A stretch of 64,000 nucleotides of DNA from Streptomyces sp. NBC_00376. GTDB lineage: Bacteria; Actinomycetota; Actinomycetes; Streptomycetales; Streptomycetaceae. Position numbers and translations under genes: made by a program. Location: positions 7,750,001 to 7,814,000 of the forward strand of contig NZ_CP107960.1 of assembly GCF_036077095.1 (NCBI RefSeq), read 5' to 3'. Position 1 is the stretch's first letter; each line of letters opens with the position of its first letter. Positions 19,463-27,972 of this stretch are shown in pieces. Below the pieces are notes generated by a model. That model did no database searches and was not told the origin of the DNA. It saw only the letters and a list, made by a program, of their open reading frames with translations.

Positions 19463-20481
19463 GAGCCCGTCTCCCGTGCCTGGGCCATCGCGATGAGCCG
19501 GGCCATCATCGACGTCTGGTTGTACGGCGAACGCCCCATCAGGCACTCCCGGAGGAGCAGGCCGAGGGTGAAGATGTCGGACCGGGTGTCCGGGCGATCG
19601 CCCACCACCTGCTCGGGCGACATGTAGCCCGGTGCGCCGATCACCATTCCCGCCATGGTGATCGCCGTGCGTTCCTCACCGCTCTCCAGCACGTGCGCCA
19701 CGCCCAGATCCACGACCACCGCGCCGCGCTGCGGGTGCAGGATCACATTGCTCGGCTTCAGGTCGATGCGCGAGAGTCCCAGGGAGGCCAAATGCATCAG
19801 GGCCGCCCCGAGTTGCCGGGCAATCCCGACCGTCCGGTCCGCGGACAGCGGTCCTCCGTCCCCGAGAACGTTCCCCAGGGTCGGTCCTTCGACGAGTTCC
19901 ATCACCAGGGCGAGTTCCGGTTCCTCCACCACGTCCACCGTCCGCGCGACGTGACGGCGCCGGACCCTCATCCCGATACGGGCCTCACGGCGGAACGACG
20001 CCACCAGGCTCTGCCGGGGTGCCATCCCCACCGTCCCGCCCCGTTCGCTTCCCTCCGAGTGCGTCTGCTTGAAGGACAGCGAGGTCCGCATGTAGGCCAG
20101 GATCAACGCGTTCTGCACGTCGGGCAGCCGATCGAGCAGGCCGTGGTCCTCCAGGCTCTCGAAGACCCGCCGGACCACCGCGAACAGGCGTTGGTCGGCC
20201 TCCATCCGCCGCGCGACGTTGAGATGCACGGGGAGCAGCACATCCCCTGCCGGTCGTGTCCCGGCGGCTTCCGCCAACGCCCGCATCACCAGCGTGGACT
20301 TCCCGACGCCCCGGAAGCCCGTGATCAGGAACGTGCCACCGTGCGAGTAGGTCAGCCGCCTGCGCAGGCCGGCCACCAGATCCTCGTGCCCCAGAACCGG
20401 TATGGCGGGGTCGTCGATGGGCAGCGGCTCGTGGATGTAGCGGAACTCGCTGTGCAGCGCCAGCCTCGGCACGGGCCTCAA
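19456..20481 (-). CDS. Chimeric P-loop ATPase / truncated protein kinase
   Basis: 341 aa. Residues 1-150 are an AAA-type ATPase N-terminus: RYIHEPLPIDDPAIPVLGHE, then Walker A GFRGVGKSTLV. Around residue 165 the protein changes abruptly into a kinase that starts at helix C (FRREARIG). The kinase has no Gly loop and no ATP-binding Lys. Its catalytic loop is SRIDLKPSN where HRD is normal, and DLG replaces DFG. The C-lobe also ends early, after RSPYNQTSMMARLIAMAQAR. I read this as an in-frame deletion fusing two neighbouring genes. A purposeful pseudokinase-ATPase fusion is the alternative. Confidence 0.6.
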   Translation of the reverse strand: MRPVPRLALHSEFRYIHEPLPIDDPAIPVLGHEDLVAGLRRRLTYSHGGTFLITGFRGVGKSTLVMRALAEAAGTRPAGDVLLPVHLNVARRMEADQRLFAVVRRVFESLEDHGLLDRLPDVQNALILAYMRTSLSFKQTHSEGSERGGTVGMAPRQSLVASFRREARIGMRVRRRHVARTVDVVEEPELALVMELVEGPTLGNVLGDGGPLSADRTVGIARQLGAALMHLASLGLSRIDLKPSNVILHPQRGAVVVDLGVAHVLESGEERTAITMAGMVIGAPGYMSPEQVVGDRPDTRSDIFTLGLLLRECLMGRSPYNQTSMMARLIAMAQARETGSA

Positions 20482-20668
20482 CTCCCCCTCGTGTCGGTCG
20501 CGAGGCTACCGGGCCACTGGTGTGCACCAAGCAGAGGAGGACGGTGCTCGGCCGTCGTCCAGAGCCCTGGAAGCCCCCAGCGGTCGGGGCTACGGGCTCT
20601 GATAGGTTCCATTGTTCGATCCACCGGCGATGACTTGAATCCGCCAGTGGTACTGGGGAGGGGGCTCC

Positions 20669-21931
20669 GTGGGCCGAGTGCCGTCAAGACTGCGCAAGCC
20701 GTTGTTCGTAGGGCTACCGCTCGTGCTGCTCGTCACCGGGGTGGTGTTCTTCTCGGGCGGCGGCGGCCGGTCGGACGAGCGTGGCCATATGGCGGCGAAC
20801 CGGGCGCAGTTGAAGCGTGCCTGTGCCGGGCTGCTGCCGTACGAGGAGCTGCGGGGCCTCGTGCCCGACGGCGTCGCGGGCGAGGTGAGTCAGTACGGCA
20901 CCGTGCTCGATCCCGGTGAGGACAGCCACTCCCTGGTGAACTGCTCCGTCACCTGGCCGGGGCACGGATCGGTGCGGGTGCAGGCCGTCGCGCTGATATC
21001 CGAGATGCCGATGACGTTGCGGGCCGAGGAAATCCTGCCCGGCGTCGGCAACGACGGGTACGAGGCGCCCGGACTCACCGGCCGGGTGGACGAGCGCGGG
21101 CGGACGTGGGTCGTCGCCGAGTGCCCCGGAGGGCTGGCGGGGCGGGCCCGCGAGGCATCGGGGATGTACGTCGCGGCCGATGTCGATCTGCCCGTTCCCG
21201 GCAAGGGGAAGCCGGCCGGGTATCTCTATGACTTCCGTACCGCGGTCCAGGTCGCCAACGGGATCACCGCCGCGCAGAAGTGCGGCGGCTCCCCGCTGAA
21301 GCCGCCCACGCGGGTCCTCGACACGTACGAGGCTCATGTCACCAAGGACGCGGACGGCGGCAACATGAAGGTCGTGGGGATCGACGAGCCGGGTCTGGGT
21401 GTGAAGAAATGCCGTGGGGTCGGCAGGCGAGCGGGTTTCCCCGGCAAGTGGACAGCGAGCGGTGATCTGCAGGACTCACGGCTGGTGAGCGTCTGCACCG
21501 CCACCGTCCTGGACCGCGAGGACCCGATGGACACCGATCCGACACCACGCGACGGTGCGGTCGTCGAGGTCTCGGCGGCGAGCTGGTCCGGGCCGCTCAG
21601 GGAGTCGGCCGACGCCCAGTACGAACGCTCCGGTGACAGCTTCGGCTTCCGCGACGGGAAACGGACCAGGGACATCCCGGACTCGGGGTTGCGCGAACTC
21701 GCCCTGTGGGCAGGGTCGGAGTGCGCCGCGGGCAGCACGTACCACCGGGTCACCGTCCGCATGGAGACAAACGACCTCAGTGCGTACACGCTCACTGAGG
21801 CGGAGCGGGCCAAGTACTCCAAGGACGCCCGCAAGCTGATGGACAGCTATCTCGCCGACCCCGACGGCTGGCCCCGGCAGCAGGGGTGTCATGAATCCAG
21901 GATCCTGGGAGAGGTGGAGGGATGGCGGTGA
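20669..21931 (+). CDS. Membrane-anchored extracytoplasmic protein of unknown function
   Basis: 420 aa, GTG start. One N-terminal helix (residues 10-30, LFVGLPLVLLVTGVVFFSGG) anchors it, and the rest is outside. It contains several Cys residues in pairs (LKRACAGLLPYEEL, SLVNCSVTWPG, VVAECPGG, GSECAAGSTY). I recognise no catalytic motif. The next gene overlaps it by 10 bases and encodes a protein with the same plan (a helix, then DGACDGLLDRNVLRGVL), so the two are probably a duplicated pair acting together. Function unknown. Confidence 0.75.
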   Translation: MGRVPSRLRKPLFVGLPLVLLVTGVVFFSGGGGRSDERGHMAANRAQLKRACAGLLPYEELRGLVPDGVAGEVSQYGTVLDPGEDSHSLVNCSVTWPGHGSVRVQAVALISEMPMTLRAEEILPGVGNDGYEAPGLTGRVDERGRTWVVAECPGGLAGRAREASGMYVAADVDLPVPGKGKPAGYLYDFRTAVQVANGITAAQKCGGSPLKPPTRVLDTYEAHVTKDADGGNMKVVGIDEPGLGVKKCRGVGRRAGFPGKWTASGDLQDSRLVSVCTATVLDREDPMDTDPTPRDGAVVEVSAASWSGPLRESADAQYERSGDSFGFRDGKRTRDIPDSGLRELALWAGSECAAGSTYHRVTVRMETNDLSAYTLTEAERAKYSKDARKLMDSYLADPDGWPRQQGCHESRILGEVEGWR

Positions 21932-23040
21932 GGCGGAACGTCCTGCGGGCGGTCGTGGCCCTGGTCGCAGCGGCCGTCGTCGTCGCCGGGTATCTCCAGG
22001 TGCACGGCGACTTCCAGCGCTGGAGCGACGAGTCGGCGCTCGACGGAGCCTGCGACGGCCTGCTCGACCGGAACGTGTTGCGCGGCGTCCTCGGAGCGGG
22101 GGCCGTCGAGGCCGAGAACGAAAGACGCGGCGCGGGCCTGGTGGGGTGTGAGGTGGACGTGCACGACGGCGGCACCGTCGAGATCCGCATCCTCGACATC
22201 CCACAGACCGGGAAGCGCCCGGACTCCCTCTTCACGGGCGCTCCGCGGGCGTTTGCCGTGCCGGTCGGCCACGGGTGGACAGGGCTCTTCGGAGCCGACC
22301 CGGGAGACGACGCAGAGGCGGATCTCTTCAGTGCCGCCGAGTACGAGGACGTGACCACGAGTCTGGTCCTGAAGTGCACCGGGACACGCAGTCCCAAGAG
22401 CTTGTACGTATCCGTCACGACAACCGGCGACGCGTCACTGGACGACCCGGCCGAAAGGCCGGGGTTCACCAGGATCGCCACCTCCACCGCGTCCAGGGTC
22501 TCGAAGGCCCGGCACTGCGGAGCCGAGCTCGGGAAGCCCGTCAGCAGCCTCGGCCTGCCGGTATCCGAGGACGATTACGAGCCGCTCGGCACGGCGGACG
22601 GGACCTGCTCCGGCATTCCCGCCGCACACGGCATGGCGATCGCCACCGAGACCGCCCGCGGGGGCGCCCCGCACGAGACGTGCCTACTTGCCGACGCCGA
22701 CCACAGGACGCGCTACGAACTCGAAGCGGACTTCGGTCCCTATGCGCAACAGCAGTTGGTCCTCGCCGCGGAGGATTCGTACGAGGACACACCGAACACC
22801 GACACACCGGACGCCGACACGCCCGCGCATCAGCGCGACCCCGGCGGCCGGATGAGCTGGACATCGGCCAAGTGCCCCGACGGCCGGGCGCTGTTCACCC
22901 TGCAGCCGTCGGCCGATGCGCGCGAGCGCCTCGATTACCCCAGAAGCGACGCGGACCTCGCCTACGAACGTGCGGCACTGCGGGCCTTCGCCGAGCGCTC
23001 GGCGAAGGGCCACGGATGTTCCGCCCCGGCCACTCCGTGA
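21922..23040 (+). CDS. Membrane-anchored extracytoplasmic protein, paralogue of the upstream gene
   Basis: 372 aa. The start overlaps the end of the preceding gene by 10 bases (the ATG follows GGTGGAGGG), indicating translational coupling. One helix at residues 7-25 is followed by LDGACDGLLDRNVLRGVL, which parallels LKRACAGLLPYEELRGLV of the neighbour. There is an acidic segment EDTPNTDTPDADTPA near 290, probably a linker made of short repeats. No motif suggests an enzyme. I do not recognise a named function. Confidence 0.75.
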   Translation: MAVRRNVLRAVVALVAAAVVVAGYLQVHGDFQRWSDESALDGACDGLLDRNVLRGVLGAGAVEAENERRGAGLVGCEVDVHDGGTVEIRILDIPQTGKRPDSLFTGAPRAFAVPVGHGWTGLFGADPGDDAEADLFSAAEYEDVTTSLVLKCTGTRSPKSLYVSVTTTGDASLDDPAERPGFTRIATSTASRVSKARHCGAELGKPVSSLGLPVSEDDYEPLGTADGTCSGIPAAHGMAIATETARGGAPHETCLLADADHRTRYELEADFGPYAQQQLVLAAEDSYEDTPNTDTPDADTPAHQRDPGGRMSWTSAKCPDGRALFTLQPSADARERLDYPRSDADLAYERAALRAFAERSAKGHGCSAPATP

Positions 23041-23065
23041 CATCGCGAGCAGCCGTCCACCGGAC

Positions 23066-24628
23066 TCAGAGCCCGGTGACCCTGGCGCTCGCCGACACCT
23101 CGTAGACCAGGGTGACCGTGCGGCGGCCGCCGGGCGGGAGCGGGACGTCCCAGCGGGCGATGCCCTCGGCGTCAACCGCGTCGGGCGCCGGGGAGCACGA
23201 ACCCTTCCGCAGCCGGATCTCCACCGCCGAGACCTCGGAGACCGGGACCCGCTCCCGAAGGACGACCACCCGCTCGTCCTGCTCCCCGGGGGCGGAGAAC
23301 CGGGACAGGTGCAGCCGGACCGTGCGGGTGACCACGGTCCGCTGGGTGATCCCGGTGGATTCCCGGGACTCCTCGGCACGCCGGACCACCCGGTAGTCGT
23401 CGCAGCTGCCGAAGGCCAGCTCGGCGGGGGCGCCGGGGGCGGTGAAGTCCAGCGTGCCGCGGCCGCCGAAGCCGCTGCCGCGCACCAGGTCCACGGGCCC
23501 GGCGAGCAGCGCGTGGCCGGACAGGTTGTCGAACCGCACCACCTGGGTGACCAGTGGGGACAACTCCGGTGAGCAGGCGTACTCGCTGCGCGCGGCCGTG
23601 GTGAAGGCGGAGAGCGGCACCCGGTGGGCGCGGCCGTCACCGGGTACCGAGACCGGCGCGGGGGATCTCAGCACCCGCGCCTCGCCGCCGTCGTCCACCC
23701 CCGGCAGACCGAGCACCGGGGCCGGGCCGAGGACCCCGATCTCCTCCTCGCGCAGCTCGACGTCGACCGTGCGGCGCTCCGCCGCGGAGCGGTCCTTGAG
23801 GGTCAGCCGGTCCTCGTCCAGCCGTGGCGGATCGGTGGCCAGCGCCGAGCGGGCCGTCGACAGTGTCAGCCGTACGTCCGACCAGTCCTCGCCGGTGCGC
23901 TGCCAGACCATCGCATCGGTCTCCAGCGTCAGGGAGTCCCCGTCGAGCACGGCCCGGTAGGCGGGCCGCCACAGCGCACACGGGGTGAGGTGGCTCAGCC
24001 GCAGCCCGGCCGGCCCGGCGGCCGCGGCCTCCACGGTCAGCTCGACATGGCCGACCAGCTCGGCCGGCTCCTCCTCGGCGAGCCGCATGGCCCGCTCGGC
24101 TGACCCGAGTTCGCTGTTGACGGCAGCCAACCGGGCGTCTGCGGAGCGGAGTTGCTCGCCGTGTTCGTCGCGTTCGGCGTCCACCCGGTCCAGTTCCCGG
24201 GCCCAGCGGGCCCGTTCGGTCTCCCCGGAGCCGGCGCCCTCGCCGATCTCCCGCAGCAGATCGGCGGCGAGGCGGCCGAGCAGGTCGAGCCGGGTCTTCA
24301 GCCGGTCGCGCCGCTGCTCCAGGGCCTGCCGCTCCTCTTCGAGGGCGTGTACGCGGTGGCGCAGGGCGGAGTCGTCCTCCGTGGGCGGCAGCGGTGCGCG
24401 AGGTGTCCAGCTGCGGACGATCCGTACGTCGAGGACGGTCGCGGGGTGCTCGGCGGTCAGCTCGGCATGGAGGGTCCGGTCGACGGCCAGCGCGCTGACC
24501 GGTCCGAGATGCAGCCGCTGGACCCCGGCCTCCAGGTCGAGCACGACGGCGCGCTCGACGTGGGCGCGGTCCTCGAGACAGGTGACGGCGGTGACGGGGA
24601 GGGCGATCGGCTTCCGGGCCGTGGACAT
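23066..24628 (-). CDS. DUF4139 domain protein (MuiA family)
   Basis: 520 aa, ATG with GGAGC upstream. The DUF4140 N-terminal strand-rich domain (VTAVTCLEDRAHVERAVVLD) leads to a coiled coil at about 90-190 (HALEEERQALEQRRDRLKTR) and then the DUF4139 region (LTPCALWRPAYRAVLDGD, WQRTGEDWSDVRLTLSTARS). It ends in a strand rich in AEGIARWDVPLPPGGRRTVT. Mucoidy-inhibitor A proteins of this family are thought to act on the cell envelope, without a known reaction. The gene begins 6 bases after the stop of a related larger gene, so they form an operon. Confidence 0.88.
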   Translation of the reverse strand: MSTARKPIALPVTAVTCLEDRAHVERAVVLDLEAGVQRLHLGPVSALAVDRTLHAELTAEHPATVLDVRIVRSWTPRAPLPPTEDDSALRHRVHALEEERQALEQRRDRLKTRLDLLGRLAADLLREIGEGAGSGETERARWARELDRVDAERDEHGEQLRSADARLAAVNSELGSAERAMRLAEEEPAELVGHVELTVEAAAAGPAGLRLSHLTPCALWRPAYRAVLDGDSLTLETDAMVWQRTGEDWSDVRLTLSTARSALATDPPRLDEDRLTLKDRSAAERRTVDVELREEEIGVLGPAPVLGLPGVDDGGEARVLRSPAPVSVPGDGRAHRVPLSAFTTAARSEYACSPELSPLVTQVVRFDNLSGHALLAGPVDLVRGSGFGGRGTLDFTAPGAPAELAFGSCDDYRVVRRAEESRESTGITQRTVVTRTVRLHLSRFSAPGEQDERVVVLRERVPVSEVSAVEIRLRKGSCSPAPDAVDAEGIARWDVPLPPGGRRTVTLVYEVSASARVTGL

Positions 24629-24634
24629 GGTGTG

Positions 24635-26692
24635 TCAGCTCCTGCGGTTGCCGCCGACCAGGGCCTTGCCGGTCGGGATGCGGATCTCGTAACCGCCGTC
24701 GAGGGCGGCGGTGGCGCCTGCGGGCAGGTCGAGCCGCCAGACGCGGGTTCCCGGCGCGTGCCGGTCGGGCCCCGTGCCTTCCTCGGGTGCCGTCCAGTCG
24801 GCCCGTTCCTCGATCCGGACGTCCGGCTCGGAGGAGACCGGGACCCGTTCGTGGACCTCCACCGTGACGGGCCTCGCGAGCCCGTTGGACAGTTCCACGT
24901 GGACGCGGTGGTCGAGCACGGTGGTGTTGTTGCGCAGGCCCGCGGTGGACTCGTGCAGGTTGGTACGGCGGGTGATCCGGATGCCCTCGGCCGGCCCGAG
25001 CCCCACCCGGCGGACCCCGCCGGGGGCGAGCGTGGGCAGTGCGGCGGTCAGCAGGTAGTCGTCGTCGACGGTGATCTCCACCGGGCCGGCCAGCAGCGCC
25101 TGGTCGGTGGAGTTGGAGAGCACCAGCGTCGCGTACACGGCCGGCTCCACGGACGGCACACAGAGGTACTCGGTACGCAGACCGACCGGGATCTCGCCGA
25201 CGGTGACGGTGTGCCAGGTGCCGTCCGACGGGATGTCGGCGCGGGCGGCGGCGTCGAAGCGGTGGTCGAAGGAGCCCGCCGACTCGCGGGGCCGTACGGC
25301 CTGACCGGGCAGCGGCAGCGCGGCCACCGCCTCGGCGCGGCGGCGGTACTCGGCCGCCACCGGGTCGAAGGGGGAGCCGGGAAACAGCCGGCCCCTGCGA
25401 CCGCCCGTCTCCTCGGGGCCGCACAGGACGAGGCCGGCGTAGTCGAGTTCGGCGCCGCTCGGCTGAGGCGGACCGGCTGCCGGTGTCGGCGGGGGCGGCG
25501 GCACGGCGCCGCCGGGTGCCGCGGGCGCCATGGCGGCGCCGGGGGCACCCGCGTAGGGCCCGCCGCCGAAGGCTGCCGGCGGAGCGCCGTACCCGCCGCT
25601 CGGCGGCGGGAACGCGGCCGGCGGAGCGCCGTAGCTCAGCGGGGCCTGGGCCGGGGTCGGTGCGGGTGGCGGCGGAGGCGGCGGTGGCAGAGCAGGCTCG
25701 GCCGCGGCGACCGAGAGGGCGAAGCCACCCACCGACGCCGCGGGTGCCGGGGCCGGGCCGGGACCGGCCGCGTCGTACCCGGAGAACAGGTCGACGAGCC
25801 CGGCCGGGGGCTCGCGCCAGCCGGAGGGCGCGGGGGCGGGCTGGCTGCGTCCGATCCGCATCGAGCGGAGCCTGGGCAGGTCGGTGCGGCGCCGGAGATC
25901 GGCGGTGGCCAGGGCGATGCGCACACCGGTCCAGTCCTCGCCGGTCCGCTGGGCGACCGAGGCGCGCAGCATCAGCCGGCCGCTGCCGTCGCCCTGGCGG
26001 TGACCGAGGCGGTAGGCCGGTACCCAGACGGCGCCCGGCACCCCGTACTCCAGCTCCACCTCCACCTCCGCGTCACCGGTGTCGCTGTCGGTGCCGGCGA
26101 GGGTGAGCACCGCGCAGACCGTGGTCTCCACGTGCGCCGACGGCGCGTCGGTGGAGGCCCGCGCGAGCCGGTCGGCGGCGCCGTCGAGCTCGTGCTCGAC
26201 GGTGCGCAGCGCCTCCTCCAGCTCGACGAGCCGCTTGTGCAGCCCCGCCAGCCGCTCGTCCACGAAGCCGGCGAGCTCCAGCCAGGCGTCGACCGGGGTG
26301 CGGCGGTGCGGATCGTCCCGCCTGCGGGGAGGCGGGACCGGGTGGAGAGCCCTGACCTCCTCGATCAGGCTCAGCTGCCGGTCCCGGCGTCCTTGCGCGG
26401 CAGCGTGCTCGTCACTGAGCCGCTCGACCTCGCGCCGCAACTCGTCGGGCGTGCGCGAGCCGACCGGCTCGGCCTCGACCTCCACCCGGGCCTCGGTGAC
26501 GCGCACCCCGGGGGAGCCGAGGACACCGGCCCGCAGCGAGCCCGGGTCCAGCGAGCGGGGCAGTCCCGTCACCCGCACCCGGCCGTCGGGCGACACGCTG
26601 CCCCGGGCCAGGCGCCGGCAGATCGCGCCCTGCGCGTACACCACGACCGAATCGAGGGTCGAGTCCCACCGTTGTGCCGACTCATCCGTCAT
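24635..26692 (-). CDS. DUF4139 domain protein with Pro/Gly/Ala-rich insertion
   Basis: 685 aa, first gene of the two-gene DUF4139 operon. The N-terminal domain (LDSVVVYAQGAICRRLARG) is followed by a coiled coil (LRREVERLSDEHAAAQGRRD), then strands with AQRTGEDWTGVRIALATADL, the family hallmark. Between about 310 and 440 a long insertion is made of Pro, Gly and Ala runs (PPPPPPPAPTPAQAPLSYG, then GAPPAAFPPPSGGYGAPPAA). This disordered linker splits the DUF4139 fold and is absent from the partner. Function unknown; probably works with the downstream protein. Confidence 0.85.
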   Translation of the reverse strand: MTDESAQRWDSTLDSVVVYAQGAICRRLARGSVSPDGRVRVTGLPRSLDPGSLRAGVLGSPGVRVTEARVEVEAEPVGSRTPDELRREVERLSDEHAAAQGRRDRQLSLIEEVRALHPVPPPRRRDDPHRRTPVDAWLELAGFVDERLAGLHKRLVELEEALRTVEHELDGAADRLARASTDAPSAHVETTVCAVLTLAGTDSDTGDAEVEVELEYGVPGAVWVPAYRLGHRQGDGSGRLMLRASVAQRTGEDWTGVRIALATADLRRRTDLPRLRSMRIGRSQPAPAPSGWREPPAGLVDLFSGYDAAGPGPAPAPAASVGGFALSVAAAEPALPPPPPPPPAPTPAQAPLSYGAPPAAFPPPSGGYGAPPAAFGGGPYAGAPGAAMAPAAPGGAVPPPPPTPAAGPPQPSGAELDYAGLVLCGPEETGGRRGRLFPGSPFDPVAAEYRRRAEAVAALPLPGQAVRPRESAGSFDHRFDAAARADIPSDGTWHTVTVGEIPVGLRTEYLCVPSVEPAVYATLVLSNSTDQALLAGPVEITVDDDYLLTAALPTLAPGGVRRVGLGPAEGIRITRRTNLHESTAGLRNNTTVLDHRVHVELSNGLARPVTVEVHERVPVSSEPDVRIEERADWTAPEEGTGPDRHAPGTRVWRLDLPAGATAALDGGYEIRIPTGKALVGGNRRS

Positions 26693-26729
26693 GTGCTCCG
26701 CCCCCAGCCGTGTCCATGCCGAACGCAGC

Positions 26730-27412
26730 TTACGCCGGGCCGGTCCGCGCGCCCGCGTCGAATCCGTCGGACGGCGTCGGCCAGCTCCCTTCGAAGACGG
26801 TCCGGGTGCTCGTGACGACGGCGCATCTGCCTGCCGCCCAGCGCAGGGCCATCGCGTGGTCCTCGGCGGAGAAGCCGGCCACCGCGTCGGCCGCCACGAA
26901 GGCCTGGATGTCCTGCATCCAGGCGTCGCACGCGGTCATGAGGACGCCGATGTGGGCGTAGACGCCGGTGATGACGATCTGGTCGCGGCCCTGTTCACGC
27001 AAGCGTTCCAGGAGGTCGGTGCGGACGAAGCCGCTGTACTTCCACTTGGTGAGCACCGTGTCGCCCTCGTCGGGTGCGACGGCCTCGGCGATCGCGGCGG
27101 CGTGTGGGTCGGCCGGCAGGCCCGGACCTCAGAATTCCTGTTGCAGTCCGCGCTGTTGTGGACTCTGGCCACCGGGCTGCGCGGTGTAGAGCACCGGGAT
27201 GCCGAGTCGCGTCGTCGACTTCTTCAACTCCGCCACGTGCGAAAGCAGTTCGGGTATCGGTGAGCGGCGGGATCGTAGGCCGACAGGAAGTGGTTCTGCA
27301 GATCGTGGACGAGGAGCACCGCGCGTGACGGGTCGACGGTCCACCCGACCCGGTTGGCGGGCAACTCACCGGTGGCCGGCCTGGGGTACGGGGCGATGGC
27401 GGGCAGGACCAT
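26730..27412 (-). pseudogene. Isochorismatase (DhbB/EntB-type) pseudogene
   Basis: The gene would hydrolyse isochorismate on the way to 2,3-dihydroxybenzoate. The first frame (from 27412) gives PAIAPYPRPATGELPANRVG and AVLLVHDLQNHFLSAYDP, with the catalytic Asp region. A one-base deletion near 27285 shifts to the frame ELLSHVAELKKSTTRLGIPV LYTAQPGG. That frame then meets TGA at 27129-27131 where TGG (Trp, in LQQEFWGPGLPADPH) is expected. It continues as VLTKWKYSGFVRTDLLERLR and the family Cys-less ITGVYAHIGVLMTACDAW. Two independent lesions make this a true pseudogene. Confidence 0.9.
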
Positions 27413-27453
27413 GGTGCGGGGATTCCGTTCAGGGGAGGGGGCTCACGGGAGGG

Positions 27454-27744
27454 TCAGGCCGACGGAGAAACGGACGCGTTCCGCGTCGACGGAGGCGCGG
27501 ACGCGTTCCGTGCCGCGGCGGTCCGTAGCGCCTTCTTGGAGATCATTCCGATGCCGGTCTGCGGGAACGCGTCCACGAACTCGACGCGGTCGGGAACCTT
27601 GTGCGCGGCCAGACCCCGTTCATGTACGAACCCCTTGACGTCCACCGGCTTCAGCGGACCAGCGCCCGGACGCAGGATCACGTACGCGCAGGCGCGTTCG
27701 CCCAGGTACGGGTCCGGCTCGGCCACCACGTTGGCGTCGGGGCG
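27454..27744 (-). pseudogene. 2,3-dihydroxybenzoate-AMP ligase (DhbE-type) C-terminal fragment
   Basis: Only the C-terminal ~95 residues remain: DANVVAEPDPYLGERACAYV, LKPVDVKGFVHERGLAAHKV, then PDRVEFVDAFPQTGIGMISK. The catalytic Lys of the usual TGxGKxSKK motif is replaced by Met. The large N-terminal adenylation domain is absent, since the frame loses homology just upstream of 27744. Together with the adjacent isochorismatase remnant it marks a lost catechol siderophore cluster. Order dhbE then dhbB on the minus strand fits Streptomyces dhb operons. Confidence 0.85.
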
Positions 27745-27806
27745 ACACGGCTGCCCCGGATCGAGGTCAGGAGGTCATGAGCCGCGAGCCGTTGCACGGC
27801 CGGACG

Positions 27807-27911
27807 CGGGAGCAGGTGCCCGGACACGGGAGCAGTTGACCGGGCGCGGGAGCAGGTGCCCGAACACGTGAGCAGTTGACGGGCGCGGGAGCAGGTGCCC
27901 CGCAAGAGCAG
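27807..27911. repeat. Helically phased array of CGGGAGCAG elements
   Basis: The element CGGGAGCAG (one copy CGTGAGCAG) starts at 27807, 27827, 27847, 27867 and 27886, with a weaker copy CAAGAGCAG at 27903. Spacing is 20, 20, 20, 19 and 17 bases, close to two helix turns. Copies alternate between followers GTGCC and TTGAC, so the array can also be seen as a ~40-bp unit repeated 2.5 times. It lies between the dhb remnant and the FUSC gene and ends about 60 bases before the FUSC start. Confidence 0.75.
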
Positions 27912-27972
27912 GCGATGTGCACCACATATGCCCTGTTTGCGTATTCTGCTCCCCGTGGTCACCAGGAGCGGA

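Noticed and set aside
16757..19546. 929-codon open frame on the minus strand across the LamG gene
   Set aside because: It is antisense to a gene with a signal peptide and two recognisable LamG domains. Its own translation is Gly/Val/Ala low complexity with no family features. Only the last ~60 codons look coding and are listed as a remnant.
27807..27911. CRISPR-like array
   Set aside because: Repeats are only 9 bases, spacers about 10 bases and mutually similar, and no cas genes are near. It fits a tandem regulatory repeat instead.
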